Origin: JAVKSM01 sp039583705
GTDB lineage: Bacteria > Actinomycetota > Actinomycetes > Mycobacteriales > Pseudonocardiaceae
NCBI GenBank assembly: GCA_039583705.1
Contig: JAVKSM010000034.1
Span: 1 to 25,473, forward strand
Length of the DNA: 25,473 nucleotides
Direction: 5' to 3'
The notes beneath the pieces were generated by a model. That model did no database searches and had not been told where the DNA came from. It saw nothing but the letters and a program-made list of their open reading frames with translations. Positions 7,761-14,897 of the stretch are shown piece after piece (position 1 is the first letter of the stretch; each line of letters starts with the position of its first letter). The translations under genes were made by a program, and so were the position numbers.

Positions 7761-8228
7761 ATGACGACCGCGAGTACCGCAAGTACTGCAAGTACCGCGA
7801 GTACCGCAAGTACCGCGAGTACCGCGAGTACCGCGAGTACCGCGAGTACCGCGACGAGGACGACGGGTACTACCGCGAGCACGAACGCCCTCGGTCGGCG
7901 CGGTGAGGACATCGCGGTCGCCCACCTGCAAGCCCGCGGGCTGGTCGTGCTCTCGCGGAACTGGCGCTGCCGTGACGGCGAGCTCGACGTCGTCTGCACA
8001 GACGGGTCGCGGTTGGTGGTGTGCGAGGTCAAGACCCGCTCCGGTCCCGGCTTCGGCTCACCCGCCGAGGCGGTGACCGCCACGAAGGCGGCCCGTATCC
8101 GGCGGGTCACCCGAGCCTGGTTGGCGGCACACCGTGTCCGGTGGTGTGAGGTGCGGTTCGACGTGATCGCGGTGCTGCGCTCACCGGCCGGGCACTTCAG
8201 CCTCGAGCACTACGAGGCGGCGTTCTGA
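7761..8228 (+). CDS. yraN: YraN/UPF0102 family endonuclease-fold protein
   Basis: 155 residues from ATG 7761 with GGGGAGG upstream. The conserved part begins at NALGRRGEDIAVAHLQARGL. It continues with RDGELDVVCTDGSRLVVCEV followed by KTRSG, the D...EVK arrangement of a PD-(D/E)XK nuclease fold. RVTRAWLAAHRVRWCEVRFD precedes the C-terminus. UPF0102 proteins usually neighbour comM and dprA, and their role is not well defined. The first 40 residues are an unusual insertion: nine tandem Ala-Ser-Thr triplets and a TRTTGTTAST tail precede the ordinary start of the domain. The stop overlaps the comM start (TGATG). Confidence 0.88.
   Translation: MTTASTASTASTASTASTASTASTASTASTATRTTGTTASTNALGRRGEDIAVAHLQARGLVVLSRNWRCRDGELDVVCTDGSRLVVCEVKTRSGPGFGSPAEAVTATKAARIRRVTRAWLAAHRVRWCEVRFDVIAVLRSPAGHFSLEHYEAAF
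7770..7850 (+). repeat. Nine-copy 9-bp tandem repeat coding (Ala-Ser-Thr)9
   Basis: Nine consecutive units of GCGAGTACC occupy 7770-7850. All differences between units (GCA for GCG, one ACT for ACC) are synonymous in the yraN frame, whereas in the alternative frame the same changes would swap Glu and Lys. That supports the yraN frame as the one constrained. Copy number could vary by slippage in multiples of three codons without breaking the gene. Confidence 0.93.
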
Positions 8229-9665
8229 TGGCCCTGGCGCGAGCGTGGTCGGTGGCGCTGCAGGGCGTGGCCGGTGAGCTGGTCGAGATCGAGGCCGACA
8301 TCGGGGGCGGGCTGCCGGCGCTGCAGCTCGTCGGGCTTCCGGATGCCGCGCTGCACGAGTCCCGGGACCGGGTGCGGGCGGCCGTGGTGAACTCGGGGGA
8401 GGGCTGGCCGGCTCGGCGGGTCACCCTGGCGCTGTCGCCGGCCACACTGCCCAAGGTCGGCTCTGGATACGATCTTGCTCTAGCTCTCAGTGTGCTGGCC
8501 GCCGCCGGGGCGGTCCCGCACGCTCCCCTGGACGGGACGGCGCTGCTGGGCGAGCTGGCCTTGGACGGGCGGCTGCGCCCGGTGCGCGGTGTGCTCCCCA
8601 GCCTGCTGGCCGCCCGGCGGGCGGGCATGCGCCGGGCCGTCGTGCCGGCGGCCACGCTCGCTGAGGCGGCCCTCGTGCCGGAGCTTCCGGTCCACGGGCG
8701 CGGCCCACCTCAGGGAGGTGCTGGACTGGTTGCGGGGCTGCGGTGAGCTGCCCCGGCCAGGGCCGAGGTCGGCCGTCGAGGATGAGCGCTCGCCAGATCT
8801 GGCCGACGTGCTCGGACAGGCGGAGGCCAGGACCGCTGTGGAGATCGCGGCCGCCGGTGGCCACCACCTACTGCTGACCGGGCCGCCCGGTTCCGGCAAG
8901 ACCATGCTCGCCCACCGGATGACCGGCCTGCTGCCCGAGCTGTCGGCCGAGGAGGCTTTGGAGGTCACCGCCGTGCGCTCGGTGGCGGGCCTACTCGCGC
9001 CGGGGGCGCCGCTGCCGGTCGCGCCCCCGTTCGTCGCTCCGCACCACACCTCGTCGGTGACCGCCCTGGTCGGCGGCGGCAGCGGGTTGGCGCGGCCCGG
9101 CGCGGTCTCGCTCGCTCACCGGGGGCTGCTGTTCCTCGACGAGGCGCCGGAGTTCGGGTCGCACCTGCTCGAAGCGCTGCGCACCCCGTTGGAGGACGGT
9201 GAGGTCCGGCTGGGCCGCCGGGACGGTGTCGTGCGTTACCCGGCGCGCTTCCAGCTCGTGCTCGCCGCCAACCCGTGCCCCTGCGCGCCACCTCGTGACG
9301 TCGACTGTGTGTGCCCCGCGCCGATCCGGCGCCGCTACCTGCGGCGGCTGTCGGGGCCGTTGTTGGACCGGGTCGACCTTCGGGTGCAGCTCGAGCCGAG
9401 CAGCAGCCTGTGCTGGGCCGATCCGCGTGCCGCGGAGGACACGGCCACCGTGCGGGCCCGGGTGCTGGCCGCCCGGGCCGCTGCCGAGCAGCGCTGGCGC
9501 GCACACGGGTGGCGCACCAATGCCGAGGTGCCGGGGCCGGTGCTCCGGCGCAGCTTCCGGTTGCCACGGGAGACCACCGCGTCGCTCGAGCGGGCATTGC
9601 GCGAGGGCCGGGTGACCGCGAGGGGTGTCGACCGCACGCTGCGCGTCACGTGCAGTAGCCTCTAG
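8228..9665 (+). pseudogene. comM: Mg-chelatase-like ComM/YifB ATPase, frameshifted and 3'-truncated
   Basis: The N-terminal ComM domain reads normally from ALARAWSVALQGVAGELVEI to the VPELPVHGRG region near 8698. An extra base in GGGCGCGGCC (about 8699) shifts the frame; removing one C restores VHGAAHLREVLDWLRG. The second frame then gives the AAA+ core: GPPGSGKTM Walker A, LLFLDEAPEF Walker B, a cysteine cluster NPCPCAPP...DCVCPAP, and LLDRVDL. Near 9648 the family sequence after GVDRTLRV is replaced by TCSSL and a stop, removing roughly the last 40-50 residues. The second break is the integration junction of the serine-integrase element. ComM proteins are helicase-like factors promoting branch migration during natural transformation. 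Function is probably lost; the frameshift alone could be a sequence error. Confidence 0.88.
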
Positions 9666-9668
9666 CGC
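9636..9668 (+). other. Probable attL (left integration junction within comM)
   Basis: The ComM reading frame is normal up to GVDRTLRV (about 9628-9650) and unrelated immediately after, and the integrase start codon lies at 9669. Serine integrases lie beside one att site and cross over at a short core, so the core should fall in or near 9636-9652. Exact borders need the right junction, which is not in the window. Confidence 0.6.
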
Positions 9669-11075
9669 ATGTTGCCGGCAGCCGTATATGTTCGCCAGTC
9701 TCAAGATCGCAGTGGCGAAGGGCTGGGCGTCCAGCGTCAGCGTGAAGACTGCTGTCGCGTCGTCGAGCAGCGCGGCTGGGCTCTGGCCGCCGAGTTCACC
9801 GACAACGACGTCTCCGCTGCTGGTCGCAAGCGCCGACCGGGATTCGAGGCCCTGGTGAAGGCCGTGGAGCGCGGCGAGATCGGCGCCATCGTGGCGTGGT
9901 CGCTGGACCGGCTCACCCGCAACCGCCGCGACCAGCTCCGACTCATCGAGGCGTGCGAGCCGACCAAGGTGGTGATCTCGCTGGTCCGTGGCTCCGACAT
10001 GGACCTGTCCACACCCGCCGGTCGGCTCGCTGCGGACATCCTCGCCAGCGTGGCTCGGCACGAGATCGAGCAGAAGTCGGACCGCCAGACCCGCGCCCAG
10101 ACGCAAGCCGCTGCTCAGGGTCGCCGGGTCGGCGGCCGGCGCCCGTTCGGCTACGAGGCCGACGGGGTGACGGTGAAGCCGTGCGAGGCGCAGGCCATCA
10201 TCGATGGGTACACCTCGCTACTGGCGGGTGAGCCGCTGGCCGTAATCGCCCGGCGGTGGAACGCTCTGGGGTTACGCAGCGGCCAAACGGCGTACGCGCC
10301 CACTCGCAAAGGTCAGCCGACGCGGTGGAGCCACGCCACGGTGCGGACTGTCCTGTGCAACGGCCGCAACGCCGGGTTGCGCATTTACAAGGGTGAGCCG
10401 GTCGCGACAGCCGTGTGGCCCGCTCTGGTGGCTGAACATGTGTGGAGGGCGGCGTGCTCGATGCTTGAGGATCCCAGCCGCAATCGCGGCGGCGCGGGCC
10501 GGCTGGGACGACAGCTGCTCACCGGGATCGCGTTATGCGGGGTGTGTGGCGCGCCGGTGCATGGCGGAGGAGCCTCGCATCGCAAGCCGGTCTACCGCTG
10601 CCCGAGCAATGCGCATGTGACGCGCCTGGCTCCACCTGTCGAGGACTACATTGGCCAGGTCGTCGTGGCCCGGCTGGCCCGACCAGACGCTGCCGACCTG
10701 GTCGCCGACGCCGCCCGCCCCGACGTGACAGCCTTGGTCACCGAAGCGGCGGCGGTGCGCCAGCGTCAACGGGTGCTCGCCGAGGAGTTCGCCGACGGTG
10801 CGCTGAGCCCGGCGCAGCTGCGCACGGCCAACGAGCGGATGCGTGCCCGACTCGCCGAGCTCGAATCACAGCTCGCCGACGCCGGCCGGCTCTCCGCCCT
10901 CACACCACTGATCCAAGCCACCAACGTACAGACTATATGGAACCAGCTCGACGTCGACCGACGCCGCGCGATCATCGACCTGCTCATGACGGTGCGGCTC
11001 CACCCACCAGGCAGAGGCACACGGCGATTCAACCCCACCACAGTGGAGATCACTCCGAAACAGCCGGGAACATGA
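9669..11075 (+). CDS. int: Large serine recombinase (site-specific integrase)
   Basis: 468 residues. The N-terminal resolvase domain shows AAVYVRQSQDRSGEGLGVQR with the nucleophilic serine at about residue 11, then VAWSLDRLTRNRRD and LSTPAGRLAADILASVARHE. The recombinase domain includes GGRRPFGYEADG and WSHATVRTVLCNGRNAG. A zinc-ribbon segment follows (CGVCGAPVHGG...YRCPSNAH), then a long coiled-coil with RQRQRVLAEEFADGALSPAQ and RMRARLAELESQLADAG. The enzyme catalyses integration, and excision with a directionality factor, by double-strand cleavage at att sites. Its ATG lies 3 bases after the truncated comM stop. No clear Shine-Dalgarno is seen, so expression may be leaderless or driven from inside comM. 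Parts of its 3' end recur at 12332 and 13561. Confidence 0.95.
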   Translation: MLPAAVYVRQSQDRSGEGLGVQRQREDCCRVVEQRGWALAAEFTDNDVSAAGRKRRPGFEALVKAVERGEIGAIVAWSLDRLTRNRRDQLRLIEACEPTKVVISLVRGSDMDLSTPAGRLAADILASVARHEIEQKSDRQTRAQTQAAAQGRRVGGRRPFGYEADGVTVKPCEAQAIIDGYTSLLAGEPLAVIARRWNALGLRSGQTAYAPTRKGQPTRWSHATVRTVLCNGRNAGLRIYKGEPVATAVWPALVAEHVWRAACSMLEDPSRNRGGAGRLGRQLLTGIALCGVCGAPVHGGGASHRKPVYRCPSNAHVTRLAPPVEDYIGQVVVARLARPDAADLVADAARPDVTALVTEAAAVRQRQRVLAEEFADGALSPAQLRTANERMRARLAELESQLADAGRLSALTPLIQATNVQTIWNQLDVDRRRAIIDLLMTVRLHPPGRGTRRFNPTTVEITPKQPGT

Positions 11076-11193
11076 CAGTCATTCTGCGTAAGCTGACGAT
11101 GCCCCGCCAGGTCCGACGGTTGGCCCCTAATCCAAGATCGATCTTCGCTGTCTGTGGGCGTCCTTCACACTGTCTATGTGGAAGCGTTAGGCG

Positions 11194-12137
11194 GTGGCTT
11201 CTCGGCGGGGCCGCTGGTGGGTCGCGGCGGGCGTAGCATTGGCGGTTGCGCTCGGGACGGGCACGGCCTGGCTGCTGAGCAAGGACTCGGCCACCAAGGG
11301 CTCGGATATCGCGACTGTGATAGCGCTGCCGGTGGCGATCCTGAACCTGGTGGCGGCGGTGCTCGCTGTGCTGGCGGCGCTGTGGCAGAGTCCACCACCA
11401 GCCACGCCGGCCCATCCGAGTGCACCACGGGCGCCGGCTCCGGCCGAACCTGACCAGCCTGACCTACGACTCGATCAACCCCAACCCGACCACCAACTCA
11501 CCGCGGTCTACTCCCTGCGAGCGGGGCAGCGACGTTGGTCGAGGCACTTTACGATGACGGCCGGGGCACTGATCGCTGGCGTTGCCGTTGCGGGCATCGC
11601 CGTCGTTTTCCTCACTCAACTTGGCCCCGCTCGCCAGCCGTCTCCCGCTGCACCTGGACCCGAGTCGCAGAGAGGTGAGCAGCAGCTGACCGTCGTCACT
11701 GGCCCTGGCTGTGTCCAAAGCCCCTTCGCGGCTAGCAGCAGCCAAACCAACGCCACCCCTTGGTCGAACCGCTCCACAGACGGCTGGGTCGGCGACGGCT
11801 GTACCGGCGGCTGGGCTACCACCTACATCGCCCCGCACAACCCCAGCACCTACACTTGGAGCTTTGTGACGCTTGCCCTCGGTCGGTGCGCCATCGAAGT
11901 CCACATCCCCACCGGCGGGGGTTGACCGACATTGGTGGCCACCCAGCCGACTACACCGTTACCGACGGCCATCATACCGCCACCTTCACCATCGACCAAC
12001 GCGATTACCACGGCACCTGGCAACCCGGCCCCAGCTTCGACGCCACAGACTCTCACCTCATCATTCGCATGGCCGCAACCGGCACCGGGAGCCACAAAGA
12101 CGCCGCAGACGCACTCAAACTAACCTGTCACCGCTGA
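11194..12137 (+). pseudogene. Membrane protein with golvesin-like C-terminal domain, frameshifted
   Basis: From GTG 11194 the frame encodes two N-terminal membrane segments (WWVAAGVALAVALGTGTAWL and IALPVAILNLVAAVLAVLAA), a Pro-rich linker, and a third segment (GALIAGVAVAGIAVVFLTQL). An extracytoplasmic part with cysteines follows. At the G5 run 11917-11921 the frame hits TGA. Dropping one G continues it as GGLTDIGGHPADYTVTDGHH with TATFTIDQRDYHGTWQPGPS, ending ADALKLTCHR at 12137. The YTV...VDQ...G.W...DA pattern resembles the golvesin/Xly carbohydrate-binding-like domain. The intact product would be about 314 residues. A homopolymer error is as likely as a true mutation. Function is unknown; a surface-exposed binding protein is an inference. 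Confidence 0.6.
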
Positions 12138-12187
12138 GGGTGAACTGACCGATGTTACTCGTTGCTCGTATTATGTCACCATAACAG

Positions 12188-12290
12188 TGAGGCTTATGCA
12201 GAACTCAGGGAGAGCCTCCGTAACAACCTTGTTGACCTGCGAGGGTGCAGTATTCGATCTTGTCAAATAAGAAGTTCTGCATAAGCCTCA
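12188..12290. mobile_element. MITE-like element with 18-bp perfect terminal inverted repeats
   Basis: TGAGGCTTATGCAGAACT at 12188-12205 is exactly complementary to 12273-12290. The 103-bp unit has a lower-GC interior without any open frame. I see no clear target-site duplication in the flanks. The form fits a non-autonomous insertion element mobilised by a transposase elsewhere, but the family cannot be named from this sequence alone. A long-range hairpin with regulatory function is an alternative. Confidence 0.6.
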
Positions 12291-12331
12291 GTACATATCA
12301 CTCACGGGACGAGCGGAGCCGAACATCTCGC

Positions 12332-12471
12332 GGTGCTCGCCGAAGAGTTCGCCGATGACGTGCTGAGCCCCCGGTGCAGCTGCGCACGGCGAACGAGCGG
12401 ATGCGTGCCCGGGCTCGCTGGGCTCGAATCACAGCTCGCCGACGCCGGCCGTGGCTCTCTGCCCTCACACC
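12332..12471 (+). pseudogene. Relic of an integrase 3' region (copy of 10772-10907)
   Basis: From GGTGCTCGCCGA onward this segment aligns nearly base for base with the coiled-coil coding part of the intact integrase (VLAEEFAD...LSP...LESQLADAG). Small insertions disrupt the frame, for example CCCCCGGTGCAG for CCCGGCGCAG. It begins and ends abruptly and is joined directly to a DUF2637-like relic. It is therefore a decayed fragment rather than a working gene. Confidence 0.85.
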
Positions 12472-12490
12472 GCCCCAGCCTCCCAGCGCG

Positions 12491-12802
12491 CCAGGTGGAC
12501 CAGCCGGCGGCTGAACCGGCAGCGGACCAGCGACCCGCCAGCTTGGCCGACCAGCCCGAGCCGTTGGTGTCGAGCGCACCCCCGGGCCCGACCAGCTCGC
12601 CTCTCGGTCCCGTGGCGGTCCTCCTGCCCCAGCCTGGCCTGGGTGCTGGTGGTGGGGCTGGCGAGCCCCTGGTGGCCGTGGCCCGCCGGGCCGTCGCCGC
12701 CGGGCACGCCCGGGGGGGTGCGGGGGGTGCGGGGTCGGCTGGCCCGCGAGCTCGGGATCGGTGAGCACCAGGCCCGCCAGCTGCTGCACCACCTCGCCCA
12801 CC
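12491..12802 (+). pseudogene. Relic of a DUF2637-like gene 3' end (copy of 17743-18031)
   Basis: Starting at CCAGGTGGACCAG this stretch parallels the linker and C-terminal helix-turn-helix of the intact gene at 17282-18112. Shared runs include GAACCGGCAGCGGACCAGC, GTGTCGAGCGCACC, GGTGGTGGGGCTGG and CGCCAGCTGCTG. The membrane-domain part is missing and indels break the frame. Its junction with the integrase relic indicates that an earlier related element lost its middle by deletion. From 12803 to 12879 I see nothing. Confidence 0.82.
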
Positions 12803-12879
12803 CTGGCGGTGGCGGGTGGAACCCAGGGGGGTTGGGGATCGGATTTGACCCGCGGCGCTGTGATGGTAAACGGGGCGAG

Positions 12880-13434
12880 TTAGCAGAGACCGTGGTTGGG
12901 GTAGGCGTATGCCGTGGTCGTCTTACCTTCTTCACCCTGATTATCTAGCCACGTAGCCCATGCTGCTGTTCGGAAGAATCCATTTCCCCCGACTGCGGAA
13001 CATTTCGCAGCGCCGCTACTGTATTGGCGTTCTCCGGTAACTCCAGGAAAGTGTTTTTCGATGGGCCCGGCAACAGTTTCGTACGTACCAGCACCGCCTG
13101 GTCCCGTAGGGACAAACCGCTGCAACTCAAGATACGCGGTTATTTCTGACACGGCACCAAAGCATATAGTCCACGAGTGAACCTCGACATATTTGATTCC
13201 ACGAATCGTTGCGTCATTTGGTGCGCCAGGAGTCCCCTGACACTCTGACGGCTGCATTTGAACGGCGCCAGGGACTGCAGAAAGTGCAGGAGCTGCAGGC
13301 GCTGCCGAAGCAGGGCCTGCGAGACTTGTAACGAGTAGACACGAGGCGACGAAGGCGAGAATCAGTGGCCAAACTACTCGCGGTCGGCGGCGTATAGTTA
13401 ACCGCTGTTCCTGATCGATGATGGGTCGAGACAT
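12880..13434 (-). CDS. Secreted protein of unknown function, four mature cysteines
   Basis: 184 residues. The N-terminus has a basic segment (RLTIRRRPRVVW), a hydrophobic core (PLILAFVASCLLVTSLAG) and an ASA cleavage motif at about residues 42-44: a standard Sec signal peptide. The predicted mature protein of about 140 residues contains cysteines at roughly 65, 91, 145 and 184, enough for two disulfides, and the last is the C-terminal residue. VEVHSWTICFGAVSEITAYL and AAWATWLDNQGEEGKTTTAY show no family I recognise. AAGGAG lies 5 bases before the ATG, an excellent ribosome-binding site. Base composition is visibly less GC-rich than the backbone, suggesting separate acquisition. A small secreted effector or inhibitor is only a guess. 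Confidence 0.75.
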   Translation of the reverse strand: MSRPIIDQEQRLTIRRRPRVVWPLILAFVASCLLVTSLAGPASAAPAAPALSAVPGAVQMQPSECQGTPGAPNDATIRGIKYVEVHSWTICFGAVSEITAYLELQRFVPTGPGGAGTYETVAGPIEKHFPGVTGERQYSSGAAKCSAVGGNGFFRTAAWATWLDNQGEEGKTTTAYAYPNHGLC

Positions 13435-13560
13435 TGAAACTCCTTACTCTAGGTTACCGTAGGGGGGTGGGTGGGGACGAGTACGGTCCGTCAGATGCAC
13501 CTGGCAGCCGGCATCCCGGACCTCAACGAATCCGCGGACTCCTTCTCCACGTGGACCCCA

Positions 13561-13613
13561 CTGCTCATGACAGTACAGCTACACTCTCTAAGCGGAGGTA
13601 CACGGCGATTCGG
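13561..13613 (+). pseudogene. Short relic of a serine recombinase C-terminus
   Basis: The frame LLMTVQLHSLSGGTRRF here matches the integrase end at 10980-11032 (LLMTVRLHPPGRGTRRF), with most bases conserved over about 51 positions. It lies alone between the secreted-protein gene and the NTF2-like gene. It is a third trace of integrase 3' sequence, more diverged than the 12332 copy, so probably from a different or older element. The rest of 13435-13635 holds the upstream region of the secreted-protein gene and nothing else I recognise. Confidence 0.6.
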
Positions 13614-13635
13614 CCGGCTGACCCGAAGAAACATC

Positions 13636-14037
13636 CTAGACGGCCCTCGGAGCGAGATTAGCGACCTGTTCGGACGACCAGTATTCCCGAAGACTGGCAA
13701 TCAGCTGTCCGTCGAAGACGAGGATCGCGACCTCTCTCATTCGCTTGCGGACCCGCTGAACCAAATCATCGAACTGCGCCTCCCACTCAACGACCGCTGT
13801 ATCTCCATCGAGGTAGAGATTCAATAATTGACACTTGATGTTGCTTTGCGACTCGACAACCTTCTCCTGCCAGTAGGTCCGGATTCCTTCGCGGTTTCGG
13901 ATCGGCGCTTCCAATACCCGTTCGTGATACGTGGCCGTATCTGTGAAGATCGTTGTGATCAGATCGGTGTCCTGATTAACCCACGCTTCAACGTAGAGAT
14001 CGACAACGTCGCGGACCTCTTGTTTGCTAAGCGTCAT
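13636..14037 (-). CDS. NTF2-like/SnoaL-type small protein
   Basis: 133 residues. VDLYVEAWVNQDTDLITTIF followed by TDTATYHERV and REGIRTYWQEKVVESQSNIK, then GDTAVVEWEAQFDD and GQLIASLREYW, fits the cone-shaped alpha+beta NTF2-like fold. This fold is used by SnoaL-type cyclases, isomerases and small-molecule binders. No catalytic pair can be assigned. The ATG lies 11 bases inside the 3' end of the GntR gene, so the two are translationally coupled. The pairing suggests the NTF2-like protein handles or binds the ligand that the regulator responds to; this is inference. Base composition is lower in GC than the surrounding element. Confidence 0.78.
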   Translation of the reverse strand: MTLSKQEVRDVVDLYVEAWVNQDTDLITTIFTDTATYHERVLEAPIRNREGIRTYWQEKVVESQSNIKCQLLNLYLDGDTAVVEWEAQFDDLVQRVRKRMREVAILVFDGQLIASLREYWSSEQVANLAPRAV

Positions 14038-14809
14038 CTAGATGGCCCCCCTCCACGACATCAGTCAACGGTAGTGGTACTTGATAGGTTGAGTTCTCTA
14101 GCAGTTCGTAGATCACGCGCGGCTCTTTCAAAACCACTCGCGATAGTTCATCGACTGAGAACGACACCGAGTCGAGACGTGCCCACTTCCAGCGAAAAGC
14201 ATCGACCTGAATGTCGCTTAAGAGAGCAGTATAATAGCCTTCCATTACTGTCTCGCCCGGAAGGACGGCAAGTTGTACGGAGCCGTAGTAATAGGCATCG
14301 CTTGTATTCTGCCAATGTCCGATGAGATGACGACCAACTAGCTGAGCTTCGATCTCATTGCGGAATGACGATACGCGACCTTCAGTACGCGGCTCAGGTG
14401 GATAGTTTTTAGCCGTCACCCGTCGACCTGATTCGGGTATAAGCTTGGTAATATCGGCATGGCATCCTATATTTCCCTTTTCGGACGTGAATTTGTAGGA
14501 CGTAACCCAGAGACCACCGAGCCTAGTGGCCGAGAAACTCTGTGGTATCGACGCCAAGAGGCTTCTTCGAGTCCGTACGAATGCACCCTGCCCCTGCCGC
14601 GAAATAACCAGGCCGGCTCCTTGCAGTTCACCGAGGGCGCGCTTTACTGTGCCGAGCGATACATTGTACTGGGATACCAACTGCTGGTGCGTCGGCAGCT
14701 TCGCACCAGGTTGTAGCACGCCCTGTTCGATCTCGTTACGAAGCGCATCAGCTACCTGCGCGTACGGGGGGCGTACGTCATCCGGGTCGAGGTTCCCCAT
14801 GTCAACCAT
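14027..14809 (-). CDS. GntR-family transcriptional regulator
   Basis: 260 residues. The N-terminal winged helix-turn-helix is clear: YAQVADALRNEIEQGVLQPG, AKLPTHQQLVSQYNVSLGTV and KRALGELQGAGLVISRQGQG (about residues 14-78). The C-terminal part is not a standard UTRA or FCD domain that I can recognise. It contains GNIGCHADITKLIPE, RNEIEAQLVGRHLIG, GETVMEGYYTALLSDIQVDA and FRWKWARLDSVSFS. GntR regulators commonly control transfer or maintenance genes of actinomycete elements (KorSA of pSAM2 is an example). This gene is divergent from the long plus-strand element operon beginning at 14898, which makes that operon a likely target. No Shine-Dalgarno is visible before ATG 14809 or the nearby ATG 14800, so the mRNA may be leaderless. 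Confidence 0.85.
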   Translation of the reverse strand: MVDMGNLDPDDVRPPYAQVADALRNEIEQGVLQPGAKLPTHQQLVSQYNVSLGTVKRALGELQGAGLVISRQGQGAFVRTRRSLLASIPQSFSATRLGGLWVTSYKFTSEKGNIGCHADITKLIPESGRRVTAKNYPPEPRTEGRVSSFRNEIEAQLVGRHLIGHWQNTSDAYYYGSVQLAVLPGETVMEGYYTALLSDIQVDAFRWKWARLDSVSFSVDELSRVVLKEPRVIYELLENSTYQVPLPLTDVVEGGHLDDA

Positions 14810-14897
14810 GGTAACCCAAGGGCAACATCTTGACTAGGTTGACTATGGGTGTCATGCTGTCTACCTGTCCCGGTGTCGATGACAGAGGGTGAGGACG
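14810..14897. promoter_or_regulatory. Divergent promoter/operator region with tandem TTGACTA repeats
   Basis: Between the divergent GntR gene and the plus-strand operon, TTGACTAGG at 14830-14838 is followed at once by TTGACTATG at 14839-14847. Either TTGACT can serve as a -35 box for rightward transcription, with CATGCT at 14853-14858 or TACCTG at 14862-14867 as the -10 at 17-base spacing. A related TTGACATGG lies on the opposite strand at the GntR start. The tandem repeat overlapping the -35 is a natural operator for autorepression by the adjacent regulator. This is inferred from position only. Confidence 0.45.

Noticed and set aside
7770..7850. CRISPR-like array
   Set aside because: The 9-bp units are directly abutting with no spacers and are coding.
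7770..7880. Charged EYR/KYR repeat protein in the alternative frame of the 9-bp repeat
   Set aside because: Differences between repeat units are synonymous in the yraN frame but would change Glu/Lys here, and the frame has no conserved domain downstream.
9600..9700. tRNA gene as integration target
   Set aside because: No tRNA-like cloverleaf is visible; the junction lies in comM coding sequence, as expected for a serine rather than tyrosine integrase.
9000..10106. Minus-strand open frames across the comM-integrase junction
   Set aside because: Both plus-strand genes carry catalytic motifs throughout; the opposite frames have none.
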